Below, one piece after another: positions 7,708 through 16,705 of a DNA stretch of 64,000 nt (position 1 is its first letter; each line of letters begins with the position of its first letter). Origin of the DNA: Actinoplanes sp. TBRC 11911 (GTDB taxonomy: Bacteria > Actinomycetota > Actinomycetes > Mycobacteriales > Micromonosporaceae); NCBI RefSeq assembly GCF_012933445.1, contig NZ_JABBNC010000044.1, forward strand, positions 21,625 through 85,624. Reading direction: 5' to 3'. Position numbers and translations under genes: made by a program. The notes beneath the pieces are model-generated. The model was not told the DNA's origin and did no database searches. It saw only the letters and a list, made by a program, of their open reading frames with translations.

Positions 7708-9177
7708 TCAGCGCCGGATCGTCTTCAGCGCGGCCTCCGCCGCCGCCTGCCGGGCCTCGCCGGTCTCCTCGGTCGCCCAGGCCACGTGTCCGTCCGGCCG
7801 GATGAGCGCCGCGGTCACGTTCCGCCAGTCGGGCCGGTCACCCTCCGCAGTTCCCGAGTGCACCACCACCGGCGCGGCCTCGTCCACATCGAGGGGGTGC
7901 GAGGCCAGGTCGAGCAGCAGGTACCGCGCAGGTGTCGACACCAGGCCCAGCAGGGAAGTCCCGTCGCCGAAGGTCAGGTCCGGGGCTCGGCGTCCGGTCA
8001 GCGGGTGCGCGTCCGGTGCCTTCGGCGGATAGACGACGTCGAGGCCCGAGGTGTTCTCGGAAAGGATCCGGTTGAGTTCCGGCACCCGAGCGATCATCTC
8101 GCTGAGCACCTCACGCAGCGCGGCGATCTGCGGCGTGAACTGGGTCATGAGCGGCATCTGCGCACGGGTGAACCGCATGACCGCGGCGCCGACGGGGTGC
8201 CGTTCCTCATGATAACTGTCCAGCAGATCGTCGGGCGCCCAGCCGTTCATCGTCGCGGCGAGTTTCCAGCCGAGGTTGTGCGCGTCGTGCATGCCGGTGT
8301 TGAGCCCGCGACCACCGGCCGGGAAGATCCGGTGCGCCGAGTCCCCGGCGAGCAGGACCCGCCCGGCCCGATACGTGTCGGCCAGCCGGGTGGCCGAGAT
8401 GTCCCGCGACCGCCAGAACGTCTCGCGCAACCCGAAGTCGGTGCCCGCGACGGCCGTGGCCTTCTCGGCCATCTCGGCCAGGGTGAATTCGACGGCCGAG
8501 TCATCCTGGTCGCCCGGGCGGGCGTCGAACCCGCCGATGCGGTGCCGCCCGTTGCCGACGTCCACGATCAGCAGGTTGCCCGCCGGGCTGTGCGCCGAGT
8601 AGTAGTTGACCTCCGGCGGGTCGTCCAGGACGGCCTCGGCGATCCAGGACACGCCCGTGCTCTCGGTGCCGGAGGCGCCGATGCCGGCCGCCGCGCGGAC
8701 CGGGCTCCGCGACCCGTCACAGCCGACCAGGTAGTCACCCTCCAATTCGTACTCCCCGCCCGGACCGGACACCGACACCACCACGGAGTCCGGCCGCTGT
8801 GTCAAGCCGGTGAACGCGTGCCCGAAGCGGATGTCGACGCCCAGGCCGAGCGCGTACTCCTCCAGGATCTCCTCGATCCGGGGTTGCTCGAGTATCAGGA
8901 CGTGCGGGAACCTCGTGTCGAGATCATGGAAGTCCAAACGGTCGTCCAGCAGCCCGAAATGCGAGTGCGGCACGGTGTGCCCGGCTTCCAGAAAGCGATC
9001 CACGATGCCGCGCGACGCCCACAGCTCCAAGGTCCGCGGATGGTTGGTGAAGGCCCGCGCTGCGGGGTTGCGCTCGGTGCGCTGCTCGATGAGGGTCACG
9101 TCGACCCCGGCGAGCGCGAGTTCGGAGCCGAGCCACAGTCCGGTGGGTCCGGCTCCGACGATGACGACACGAGACAT
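7708..9177 (-). CDS. FAD-dependent aromatic-type monooxygenase
   Basis: A 489-residue flavoprotein of the p-hydroxybenzoate hydroxylase/UbiH class. It has the dinucleotide-binding VVIVGAGPTGLWLGSELA at residues 4-21, a GCDGSRSPVR (DG) motif near 160 and RVLLAGDSAHRIFPAGGRG (GD) near 280, the three FAD/NADPH signatures of group A monooxygenases. A C-terminal thioredoxin-like tail is typical of the polyketide/rifampicin-hydroxylating branch. ATG 9177 is chosen because the nucleotide fold starts immediately after it. It is divergent from an AraC-type regulator across an 80-bp gap, so that regulator probably controls it. Substrate unknown, perhaps a phenolic or an antibiotic. Confidence 0.88.
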   Translation of the reverse strand: MSRVVIVGAGPTGLWLGSELALAGVDVTLIEQRTERNPAARAFTNHPRTLELWASRGIVDRFLEAGHTVPHSHFGLLDDRLDFHDLDTRFPHVLILEQPRIEEILEEYALGLGVDIRFGHAFTGLTQRPDSVVVSVSGPGGEYELEGDYLVGCDGSRSPVRAAAGIGASGTESTGVSWIAEAVLDDPPEVNYYSAHSPAGNLLIVDVGNGRHRIGGFDARPGDQDDSAVEFTLAEMAEKATAVAGTDFGLRETFWRSRDISATRLADTYRAGRVLLAGDSAHRIFPAGGRGLNTGMHDAHNLGWKLAATMNGWAPDDLLDSYHEERHPVGAAVMRFTRAQMPLMTQFTPQIAALREVLSEMIARVPELNRILSENTSGLDVVYPPKAPDAHPLTGRRAPDLTFGDGTSLLGLVSTPARYLLLDLASHPLDVDEAAPVVVHSGTAEGDRPDWRNVTAALIRPDGHVAWATEETGEARQAAAEAALKTIRR

Positions 9178-9256
9178 GATGATGCCTTTCTCATGATTTG
9201 TCGTACGGTGATCACGGTCATGGGCAGCCCGCCCGCCCCGGCGGCACGATGAGGCG

Positions 9257-10219
9257 ATGGGCACCCTCGAAACAGCCCCGCGGGTACGCCTCGACTCCGC
9301 CGAGGACGTCGTCGAGTACTGCAGCCAGCTCCTCACCAGGCACACCGTGGAGCCGTTGACGACCGGCCAGCACCTGATGGCGGCCATTCGGAACGCCCGC
9401 GTGGGCTCGCTCGTCTACAGCGACGTGACCTACGACGCCGATGTCCGGCTGGCGTTCTCCGAGTTGGGGACCTACCTGGTCAGCGTCCCGTTGACCGGCA
9501 GGATTCACTATCGGCATCGCAACGTCGACGTCGACGCGGACACCGGGCTCGCCGCCGTCTGCCTGCCGGAGGACAACGTCGAGGTCACCCGCTGGGAGGC
9601 GGGCAGCCGCAACGCGGCGTTCGTGCTCGACCGTGCCGCCGTCGACCACGCGCTGATGAAGGTCACCGGTGGCCGCACCGGCACCGGATTCACCCCGAGC
9701 ATCGACCTGTGCACCGGCCGGGGCCGAAGCTTCAGCGAGCTGGTCCGCGCGTTCGTCCGCCAGCTTGACGACCCGCACAGCCTGCTGCGTCAACCGATGG
9801 TGGCGATGCCTTACGTGGAAGCCCTCGTGCACGGCTTCCTCGCCGTTGCCAACTCGCGCTATCTACGAATCCTGGAACGCCCCGCACGGCCCGCCCCGCC
9901 GTCGGCGGTACACACGGCTCTCGAGATCATCCACGCGGAACCGGAGACGGCGTTGACCACGGCCGTGCTCGCCGACCGGTGCCACGTGGCCGTGCGGACC
10001 TTGCAGGAGGGGTTCCAGCGGCATCTCGGCTCATCGCCGATGGCCGTGCTGCGTTCGGTGCGCCTCGCCCGGGCCCATGCCGAGTTGCTCGACGCCGACC
10101 CGTCGACCACCACGGTCGCCACGATCGCCTACCGATGGGCCTTCGGGAACCTGAGCCGGTTCGCGGAACAGCATCGGAAGGCGTACGGCGAGTCCCCGGC
10201 CGAAACGCTGCACCACTAA
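9257..10219 (+). CDS. AraC-family transcriptional regulator
   Basis: A 320-residue regulator with an N-terminal AraC-binding-like sensor domain (residues ~1-200) and two C-terminal helix-turn-helices. These are LADRCHVAVRTLQEGFQRHLG near 245, and VATIAYRWAFGNLSRFAEQHRKAYGESP at the end, the AraC signature. It is divergently paired with the FAD monooxygenase gene and probably regulates it in response to that enzyme's substrate. Confidence 0.9.
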   Translation: MGTLETAPRVRLDSAEDVVEYCSQLLTRHTVEPLTTGQHLMAAIRNARVGSLVYSDVTYDADVRLAFSELGTYLVSVPLTGRIHYRHRNVDVDADTGLAAVCLPEDNVEVTRWEAGSRNAAFVLDRAAVDHALMKVTGGRTGTGFTPSIDLCTGRGRSFSELVRAFVRQLDDPHSLLRQPMVAMPYVEALVHGFLAVANSRYLRILERPARPAPPSAVHTALEIIHAEPETALTTAVLADRCHVAVRTLQEGFQRHLGSSPMAVLRSVRLARAHAELLDADPSTTTVATIAYRWAFGNLSRFAEQHRKAYGESPAETLHH

Positions 10220-10351
10220 TCGGTTCGCCATTACCAAATCCTTTGCGCGGGCCAGCAGGTTGCGCCACCAAGACAACCAGAGCGGCGGCCACCGGACTAA
10301 CCGGCGAGCGCGGCGCCGGATACACCGAACGCGGAACCGCGCAAACGCAAA

Positions 10352-10390
10352 AAGACCCGCCGCCTCGCGTTGCCGCGGGCGACGGGTCTT
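10352..10390 (-). terminator. intrinsic terminator of mdh
   Basis: Arms at 10352-10364 and 10378-10390 form a 13-bp stem with one mismatch and a 13-base loop, 16 bases past the mdh stop. Read on the minus strand it is followed by a T-run (five T) and a second TTT, so this is one of the few hairpins here with a U-tract. Confidence 0.8.
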
Positions 10391-10406
10391 GCGATGGCAC
10401 ACCTGA

Positions 10407-11357
10407 TTACAGGGTGGCGACGTCCGCCTGCTTGGCGCGGACCGCCTCGGCGGCCTCCTTCAGGCCGGCCACCTCGGTGTCGGTGAGCTTGTCCTCGATG
10501 ACCTGCTTGATGCCCTCGGCGCCGATCCGCGCCTCGACACCCAGGTACACGCCGGAGATGCCGTACTCGCCGTCCACCCACGCGCACACCGGCAGCACGT
10601 CGCCCGAGTCCTCGACGACGGCCTTCGCCATGCGGGCCGCGGCGGCCGACGGCGCGTAGTAAGCCGAGCCCGTCTTCAGCAGCGCGACCACCTCGGCGCC
10701 GCCGTTGCGGGTGCGGACCACCAGCTCCTCGATCTTGTCGGCGGGCAGCAGGTCGGACAGCGGCTTGCCGTCCACCGTGCAGCGCGACGGGACCGGGACC
10801 ATGGTGTCGCCGTGCGAGCCGAGGGTCAGCGCCTGCACGCTCTTGACCGGCACCGCCAGCGTCTCCGCGATCGAGTTCGTGAAACGGGCCGTGTCGAGCA
10901 CACCGGCCTGGCCGAACACCCGGTTCTTCGGGAACTGCGTCGCCAGCTGGGCCAGCGCGGTCATCTCGTCGACCGGGTTCGACACCACGATGACGACGGC
11001 GTTCGGGGCGTACTTGGCGATGTTCTCCGCGACCTGGCGCACGATCTTCGCGTTGACCTCGAGCAGGTCCATGCGGCTCATGCCGGGCTTGCGTGGCAGA
11101 CCGGCGGTGACCACGACGACGTCCGAGCCCTCGATGGCCTCGTAGCCCTCGCCGTTCGGGCCGGTGGTCACACCGACCACCTTGGTCTCGAAGCCCTCGA
11201 TCGGGCGGGACTGGTTCATGTCGAGCGCGAGACCGGCCGGCTTGCCGTCGATGATGTCGGTGAGCACCACGGTCTCGAAGATGTCGTACTCGGCCAGTCG
11301 CTGTGCGGTCGTCGACCCGTAGAAACCGGCGCCTACAACGGTTACCTTCTTGCCCAT
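10407..11357 (-). CDS. mdh: malate dehydrogenase (LDH-like type)
   Basis: A 316-residue NAD-dependent enzyme interconverting malate and oxaloacetate. It has VTVVGAGFYGSTTAQRL (Rossmann loop) at the N-terminus, GLPRKPGMSRMDLL near 85, where Arg in place of the lactate-type Gln marks malate specificity, VVSNPVDEMT near 120 and the catalytic LGSHGDTMVPVP near 175. ATG 11357 is chosen because the nucleotide fold begins at once and GGGAGAG lies 3 bases upstream. A strong terminator follows the stop. With icd and sucCD this window carries three TCA steps, though not in one operon. Confidence 0.96.
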   Translation of the reverse strand: MGKKVTVVGAGFYGSTTAQRLAEYDIFETVVLTDIIDGKPAGLALDMNQSRPIEGFETKVVGVTTGPNGEGYEAIEGSDVVVVTAGLPRKPGMSRMDLLEVNAKIVRQVAENIAKYAPNAVVIVVSNPVDEMTALAQLATQFPKNRVFGQAGVLDTARFTNSIAETLAVPVKSVQALTLGSHGDTMVPVPSRCTVDGKPLSDLLPADKIEELVVRTRNGGAEVVALLKTGSAYYAPSAAAARMAKAVVEDSGDVLPVCAWVDGEYGISGVYLGVEARIGAEGIKQVIEDKLTDTEVAGLKEAAEAVRAKQADVATL

Positions 11358-11412
11358 AGTCTCTCCCAGTCCTCGGGACACTTTTTCGGACGGTATCAGT
11401 CGCTTAGTTGCG

Positions 11413-12012
11413 TCATTCAGAGACCACCGCCCCGTACGCCGCCGCGACGAGCACCGCCTGCGCCAGATCGATCTTCGCGCCGCGGAGGTTGACCTCGTTG
11501 AGCTCGACGCCGCCCAGGTCGGCCCCGCGCAGGTCGGTTCCGTTCAGCACGGCGTCCTTGAGCCGGGCCGCGCTGAGGTCCGCCTTGCGCAGGTCGGCGC
11601 GGCTGAGGTCGGCGCCGGTCAGGTCGGCCTCGCGCAGCCGCAGCCCGCCGAGCTTGGCCGCGGTCAGGTTCTGGCCGCGTAACGAGACGAAGCCCCAGTC
11701 GCCGCCGTCGACGGTCAGCGGCCGCAGCCCGCAGTCCAGGAACTGGCTGCCGGTCAGCTTGCAGTCGGTCAGCGTGGCGTCGAAGAACGAGCAGCGCTGC
11801 AACGTCGACTGCATGATCGCCACGCGGGTCAGGGCGGACGCGTTGAACCGCACGTTGCCGAACGTGCAGTGGGTGAAGACGCAGCCGGTCAGCTGCGCCT
11901 CCGACCAGTCGACGTCGTGGAACGCGCAGTCCTCGTACCGGACGTACGAGACCTCTTCCAGGGCCCAGTCCTGGCCCCGGAAGGTCTCGTCCTGAACGAG
12001 GGTCTCGGCCAT
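11413..12012 (-). CDS. pentapeptide-repeat protein
   Basis: A 199-residue protein with A(D/N)LXX-type repeats. The clearest run is LREADLTGADLSRADLRKAD near residues 125-145, continued by LNGTDLRGADLGGVELNEVNLRGA. It should fold as a right-handed quadrilateral beta helix. Family members include gyrase-protecting proteins such as Qnr and MfpA, but many have no known role. The gene begins one base after the purH stop on the same strand, so it is likely at the end of the purN-purH operon. Confidence 0.85.
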   Translation of the reverse strand: MAETLVQDETFRGQDWALEEVSYVRYEDCAFHDVDWSEAQLTGCVFTHCTFGNVRFNASALTRVAIMQSTLQRCSFFDATLTDCKLTGSQFLDCGLRPLTVDGGDWGFVSLRGQNLTAAKLGGLRLREADLTGADLSRADLRKADLSAARLKDAVLNGTDLRGADLGGVELNEVNLRGAKIDLAQAVLVAAAYGAVVSE

Positions 12013-12013
12013 G

Positions 12014-13570
12014 TCAGCCGTGGAAGAAGTGCCGCGTGCCGGTCAGATACACGGTCATCCCGGCCTTCTCGGCGGCCTCGATCACCAGGTTGTCCCGGAT
12101 CGAGCCGCCCGGCTGCACCACCGCCTTGACCCCGCCGTCGATCAGCACCTCGAGCCCGTCCGGGAACGGGAAGAACGCGTCCGACGCCGCCACGCTGCCC
12201 ACGGCGCGATCCGTACCGGCCCGCGCGACCGCGAGGCGAGCCGAGTCGACCCGGTTCACCTGGCCCATCCCGACGCCGACGGTGGCACCGTCGTGCGCGA
12301 GCAGAATCGCGTTGCTCTTCACGCTGCGGATCGCCCGCCAGGCGAACGCGAGGTCGCGCAGCATTTCCGGGCTCGCCGGCGCGCCGGTGGCGAGGGTCCA
12401 GTTCGCCGGGTCGTCGCCGTCGGCGTCGATCCGGTCGGCCATCTGCACCAGCATGCCGCCACCGATCTGCTTGATCTCGGCGGGCGGCGGGTTCCAGGCC
12501 GGGGCGACCAGCACGCGCAGGTTCTTCTTCTCGCGCAGCAGTTCCAGGGCCTCCGCCGAATACGACGGCGCGACGATGACCTCGGTGAAGATCTCGGCGA
12601 GCTGCCGCGCCAGGTCCGCGGAGACCTCCTGGTTGACCGCGATGACGCCGCCGAACGCGGAGACCGGGTCGCAGGCGTGCGCCTTGCGGTGCGCCTCGGC
12701 CACGTCGGCGCCGATCGCGATGCCGCACGGGTTGGCGTGCTTGATGATCGCCACACACGGCTCGGTGAAGTCGTTCGCGCTGCGCCAGGCGGCGTCCGCG
12801 TCGACGTAGTTGTTGTAGGACATCTCCTTGCCGTGCAGTTGCTCGGCCTGGGCGAGCCCCTGCGGCGCGGCATGGTCGACGTAGAGCGCGGCCTGCTGGT
12901 GCGGGTTCTCCCCGTAGCGCAGCGTGTTCTCCCGCCGCAGCCCGACACCCGCGAACTCGGGCCACTCGGAGGGCGCCAGCACCGTCGCGGTCCAGTTGGC
13001 CACCGCGATGTCGTAGTCGGCGATGTCCGCGAAGGCGCGAGCCGCGAGCCACTTGCGCTGCTGCAGCGTGAAACCGCCGCTCTGCACGGCCTCGATCACC
13101 TGCGGGTACGTCTCGACGGACGTGACCACCGCAACCGACGGGTGGTTCTTGGCCGCGGCCCGGACCATCGCGGGGCCACCGATGTCGATCTGTTCCACCG
13201 ACTCGTCCTCGCCCGCACCCGATGCCACCGTCTCGGTGAACGGGTAGAGGTTGCTGACCAGCAGGTCGAACGGCTCGATCCCGAGCTCGGCGAGCTGCGC
13301 GGCGTGGCTCTTCAGGCGCAGGTCGGCGAGCAGCCCGGCGTGCACCTTCGGGTGCAGCGTCTTGACCCGGCCGTCCAGCGTCTCCGGGAAGCCGGTCAAT
13401 TCCTCCACCCGGGTGACCGCAACACCCGCGGCCTCCACCGTCGAGGCGGTCGAGCCGGTGGACACGATCTCCACCCCGGCGCCGGCCAGCACCTTCGCGA
13501 GCTCCACGAGACCGGTCTTGTCGTACACGCTCAGCAAAGCCCTTTTGATCGGGCGCCGGCCCTCGCTCAT
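12014..13570 (-). CDS. purH: bifunctional AICAR transformylase/IMP cyclohydrolase
   Basis: A 518-residue enzyme catalysing the last two steps of IMP synthesis. The N-terminal cyclohydrolase (MGS-like) domain shows RALLSVYDKTGLVELAK and STGSTASTVEAAGV. The C-terminal formyltransferase carries CVAIIKHANPCGIAIG near residue 270, with the catalytic Lys-His, and DAFFPFPDGLE near 460. Length matches the family. Its ATGA start overlaps the purN stop and its stop is one base from the pentapeptide-repeat gene. IMP made here is the substrate of the guaB and guaA products encoded 30-38 kb further along. Confidence 0.97.
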   Translation of the reverse strand: MSEGRRPIKRALLSVYDKTGLVELAKVLAGAGVEIVSTGSTASTVEAAGVAVTRVEELTGFPETLDGRVKTLHPKVHAGLLADLRLKSHAAQLAELGIEPFDLLVSNLYPFTETVASGAGEDESVEQIDIGGPAMVRAAAKNHPSVAVVTSVETYPQVIEAVQSGGFTLQQRKWLAARAFADIADYDIAVANWTATVLAPSEWPEFAGVGLRRENTLRYGENPHQQAALYVDHAAPQGLAQAEQLHGKEMSYNNYVDADAAWRSANDFTEPCVAIIKHANPCGIAIGADVAEAHRKAHACDPVSAFGGVIAVNQEVSADLARQLAEIFTEVIVAPSYSAEALELLREKKNLRVLVAPAWNPPPAEIKQIGGGMLVQMADRIDADGDDPANWTLATGAPASPEMLRDLAFAWRAIRSVKSNAILLAHDGATVGVGMGQVNRVDSARLAVARAGTDRAVGSVAASDAFFPFPDGLEVLIDGGVKAVVQPGGSIRDNLVIEAAEKAGMTVYLTGTRHFFHG

Positions 13571-14184
13571 GGGATCCGTACCTTCCTGTTTTCGATGGTC
13601 CAGCCCTCGCGGACCAGGCGGCCGACGGAATCGACCAATTGGGCGCGCTCGGCCACCTTGATCCGCTCGGTGAGCGTCTCCTCCGTGTCGTCGTCGAGCA
13701 CGGGGACGCTGACCTGCGCGATGATCGGTCCGGTGTCGACCCCGGCGTCGACGAAGAAGAGGGTGGCGCCGGCGATCTTCACGCCGTACGCGAGGGCGTC
13801 ACGCGGCCCGTGGATGCCGGGGAAGGCCGGCAGCAGGGCGTTGTGGGTGTTGATGTACCGGTCGCCGAACGCGGCCAGGAACGCGGAACCGACCAGCTTC
13901 AGAAAACCGGCCGAGATGACCAGGTCGGGCTTGAACTCGGCGACGTGCGCGGCGAGCGCCGCATCCCAGTCGTCGCGGGTCGCGTAGGCCTTCACCGAGT
14001 CGACGAAGGTGGGGACGCCGGCGGCGGTGGCGCGGTCGAGACCGGCGACGCCGTCCCGATCGGCGCCCACCGCGACGACCCGGGCGCCATAGGCGGGGTC
14101 GGCGCAGGCGTCGAGCAATGCCTGGAGGTTGCTGCCCGAACCGGAGAGCAGGACGACCAGGCGGGCGGGCGCGGGGTCGGTCAC
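13567..14184 (-). CDS. purN: phosphoribosylglycinamide formyltransferase
   Basis: A 205-residue GAR transformylase using 10-formyl-tetrahydrofolate. It has VVLLSGSGSNLQALLDA at residues 9-25, VISAGFLKLVGSAFL near 90, the active-site INTHNALLPAFPGIHGPRDA near 110-130 (Asn and His) and VDAGVDTGPII near 145 (Asp). It heads the pair purN-purH with a 4-base overlap. The upstream membrane-protein gene ends 28 bases before its start. Confidence 0.96.
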   Translation of the reverse strand: MTDPAPARLVVLLSGSGSNLQALLDACADPAYGARVVAVGADRDGVAGLDRATAAGVPTFVDSVKAYATRDDWDAALAAHVAEFKPDLVISAGFLKLVGSAFLAAFGDRYINTHNALLPAFPGIHGPRDALAYGVKIAGATLFFVDAGVDTGPIIAQVSVPVLDDDTEETLTERIKVAERAQLVDSVGRLVREGWTIENRKVRIP

Positions 14185-14212
14185 CCGAGAACCCTATCTC
14201 CGTTGGCCTGGG

Positions 14213-15709
14213 CTATTTCGGGGCGGGTCCGAACGTCCGGGCGGCGGCCGCGCCCAGCGCCGCCGAGACACCCACGACGAGGGTGGCGATCAAGCCGACC
14301 TGCCACGGGTCGGGGCCGATCATCGCGAGCCGGCCGTCGCCCAGCGGGCCGCCGGACAGCCGGCCCAGCACGCCCAGCACGATCCCGGCCGCCGGGCCGG
14401 CCAGCAGGCCGCCACCGAGCACGTGCGACCAGCGCGGGAGGGTGTCGGCCGCGGTCTCGCCGGCCCGCCGGGCAGCCGCGGTGCCGCCGGCCCGCCGGGC
14501 AATCGCCGTGTCGCCGGCTCGCCGGGCAGCCGCGGTGTCGCGGGCCAGCCCGTCGTCGGCGTCAGCGTCGCCGGGTCGCCGCAGCCGCAGCGTGAGCAGC
14601 CAGCCGGCGGCCAGCCCGGCGACCACCGGCATGGCCAGCAGCAGCGTGCCGGCCGCGCCCATCGGGCCGTTCGGCAGCCCGGCCAGCAGCGGCACCGTGG
14701 GCAGCGGACCGACGGTCACCTCGGTGAGCCGCACCGCCGAGCCGGTGCCGAGCGCGAAGCCCGGGCCCAGTAGGTATGCCGCCGCCCAGATCACCGCGTT
14801 CACCCCGTACGCGAGGCTGACCAGGGTGATCCCGGCCTGCCCGGCCACCCCGGTGCGGTAGGCGGAGATCATGTCGGCGGCCTGGCCGCCGCCCACCGCG
14901 ACCGACAGGCCGGTGATCGCGGCGCCCGCGGCCAGGATGAAGAACGACGCCATCAGGCCGGTGCGCACGCCGTGCCGCAGCGGGCCGGGCAGCCACCCGG
15001 CGATGGTGGCGACGGCGTCGGTGCCGCGCAGCGCTCCGGAGAACGCGGCGAGCGTGCCGAGGACGAAGAAGTTGATCGCGGCGCGGGCCGGTGTCACCTC
15101 GGTGCCCCGGCCGTCCACCGCGAGCGCGGCCACCGAGCCGAGCAGTGAATAGCCGAGCCCGATCGCGAACGCCACCAGCAGCGCGTCGCCGATCTTGCCG
15201 CTGCGCCGGACGCCGATGGCCCGGGTGACGTGCAGGCCGGCCCGGTCGAGCCGCCAGACGACGAGCAGGGTGAGCAGCAGCGGGGCCAGCCCGAGCGGGC
15301 CGATCGAGGTGCCGATCGGGACGCCGTGGCCGAGCATCCAGCCGGCCAGGCCACCGCGCGCGGCACCGGCCAGGCCGCCCTGCGCCTCGAACGTGCGGGC
15401 CAGGCCGACCACGGCGGCGACCGGAAGGTAGGACAGGACGGCCGCCCACAGCATCGCGAAGCCGGCGGCCACCGGCAGCGGGGCGCGGCGCATCCGGGCC
15501 CGGGGGCGGCGCTGGCCGGGGATCTTCACGGTCTCGCGGGCGCCGAGCGCCTTGTCGTCGACCAGGACGGTCGGGCGTTCCTCGACGATCGCCTCGGTCG
15601 GGCGATCGACGTGTTCGCTCCGCTCCGCGGGCGCCGTCTCGCGCAGCGCCGCCTCGGCGACCGCGAACGGGTCGTCCGAGTCGTCGGGACGGTCGGGAGT
15701 GGAAGGCAT
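14213..15709 (-). CDS. DUF6350/PerM-like polytopic membrane protein
   Basis: A 498-residue integral membrane protein with about ten hydrophobic helices from residue ~85 on, after a charged, disordered N-terminus. Gene order just upstream of purN-purH is typical of the actinobacterial DUF6350 family, whose mycobacterial member PerM has been linked to cell division under stress. That name is taken from context and topology, not from a catalytic motif. A cytosolic loop near residue 395-425 contains a three-fold 9-residue repeat rich in Ala and Arg. A strong hairpin separates its 5' end from sucD. Confidence 0.7.
   Translation of the reverse strand: MPSTPDRPDDSDDPFAVAEAALRETAPAERSEHVDRPTEAIVEERPTVLVDDKALGARETVKIPGQRRPRARMRRAPLPVAAGFAMLWAAVLSYLPVAAVVGLARTFEAQGGLAGAARGGLAGWMLGHGVPIGTSIGPLGLAPLLLTLLVVWRLDRAGLHVTRAIGVRRSGKIGDALLVAFAIGLGYSLLGSVAALAVDGRGTEVTPARAAINFFVLGTLAAFSGALRGTDAVATIAGWLPGPLRHGVRTGLMASFFILAAGAAITGLSVAVGGGQAADMISAYRTGVAGQAGITLVSLAYGVNAVIWAAAYLLGPGFALGTGSAVRLTEVTVGPLPTVPLLAGLPNGPMGAAGTLLLAMPVVAGLAAGWLLTLRLRRPGDADADDGLARDTAAARRAGDTAIARRAGGTAAARRAGETAADTLPRWSHVLGGGLLAGPAAGIVLGVLGRLSGGPLGDGRLAMIGPDPWQVGLIATLVVGVSAALGAAAARTFGPAPK
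14457..14537. repeat. three 27-bp tandem repeats inside the PerM-like gene
   Basis: Units at 14457-14483, 14484-14510 and 14511-14537 encode (D/G)TAxARRAG repeats in a cytosolic loop. The DNA copies differ at only a few positions, which suggests recent slippage. The added charge is all Arg, so the loop is strongly basic. Confidence 0.8.
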
Positions 15710-15759
15710 CGCCGCCTACTTTGGCACGTGGACGGCCGCGCGGCGATGCAGATACGACG

Positions 15760-15799
15760 GCGCGCCGCCAATCGAGCAACGACTCGATCGGCGGCGCGC
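15760..15799 (-). terminator. sucCD terminator hairpin
   Basis: Arms at 15760-15776 and 15783-15799 pair over 17 bp with one mismatch around a 6-base loop, 20 bases downstream of the sucD stop. There is no U-run. Confidence 0.7.
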
Positions 15800-15819
15800 G
15801 GTCCGCAGGCGTACGGGAA

Positions 15820-16701
15820 TCAGCTCATGGCCTCGCGCATGAGCCGGGCGGTCTCGCTCGGCGTCTTGCCGACCTTGACCCCGGCGGCCTCGAGGGCCGT
15901 CTTCTTGGCGTCCGCGGTGCCCGCCGAACCGGAGATGATCGCGCCGGCGTGGCCCATGGTCTTTCCGGGCGGGGCGGTGAAGCCGGCGATGTAGCCGACC
16001 ACCGGCTTGGTGACGTTCGCCTTGATGAACTCGGCGGCCCGCTCCTCGGCGTCGCCGCCGATCTCACCGATCATGACGATCGCGTCGGTGTCCGGGTCGT
16101 CCTGGAACGCCTTCAGCGCGTCGATGTGCGTGGTGCCGATGACCGGGTCGCCGCCGATGCCGACGGCGGTGGAGAAGCCGATGTCGCGCAGCTCGAACAT
16201 CATCTGGTAGGTCAGCGTGCCGCTCTTGGACACCAGGCCGATCCGGCCGGCCGGGGTGATGTCGGCCGGGATGATGCCGGCGTTCGACGCGCCCGGCGAC
16301 GCGATGCCCGGGCAGTTCGGGCCGATGATCCGGGTCCGCTCGCCGCGCGCGACGTTGTAGGACCAGAAGGCGGCCGAGTCCTGCACCGGGATGCCCTCGG
16401 TGATCACCACGGCGAGCGGGATCTCGGCGTCGATCGCCTCGATGACGGCGGCCTTGGTGAACGCCGGCGGCACGAAGATGACCGTGACGTCCGCCCCGGT
16501 CTCCTTCATCGCCTCGCTGACCGTGCCGAAGACGGGGAGCTCGGTGCCGTCGAAGTCGACGCGGGTGCCGGCCTTGCGCGGGTTGGTGCCGCCGACCACG
16601 TTGGTGCCCGCGGCGAGCATCCGGCGGGTGTGCTTCGACCCCTCCGAACCGGTGATGCCCTGGACGATGACCTTGGAGTCCTTGGTGAGCCAGATAGCCA
16701 T
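15820..16701 (-). CDS. sucD: succinyl-CoA ligase, alpha subunit
   Basis: A 293-residue subunit that binds CoA and carries the phosphohistidine of succinyl-CoA synthetase. It shows VIVQGITGSEGSKHTRRML at residues 11-29 (CoA-binding fold), GPNCPGI near 120, and GHAGAIISG near 245 with the active-site His. The ATG at 16701 lies 4 bases after the sucC stop, so the subunits are made from one transcript in the usual order. The reaction yields ATP or GTP from succinyl-CoA in the TCA cycle. Confidence 0.97.
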   Translation of the reverse strand: MAIWLTKDSKVIVQGITGSEGSKHTRRMLAAGTNVVGGTNPRKAGTRVDFDGTELPVFGTVSEAMKETGADVTVIFVPPAFTKAAVIEAIDAEIPLAVVITEGIPVQDSAAFWSYNVARGERTRIIGPNCPGIASPGASNAGIIPADITPAGRIGLVSKSGTLTYQMMFELRDIGFSTAVGIGGDPVIGTTHIDALKAFQDDPDTDAIVMIGEIGGDAEERAAEFIKANVTKPVVGYIAGFTAPPGKTMGHAGAIISGSAGTADAKKTALEAAGVKVGKTPSETARLMREAMS

Positions 16702-16705
16702 TACG

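Noticed and set aside
9178..9256. GTGATCAC core palindrome between the monooxygenase and AraC genes
   Set aside because: Only 8 bp are symmetric, too little in GC-rich DNA to claim an operator, though control by the AraC protein is likely.
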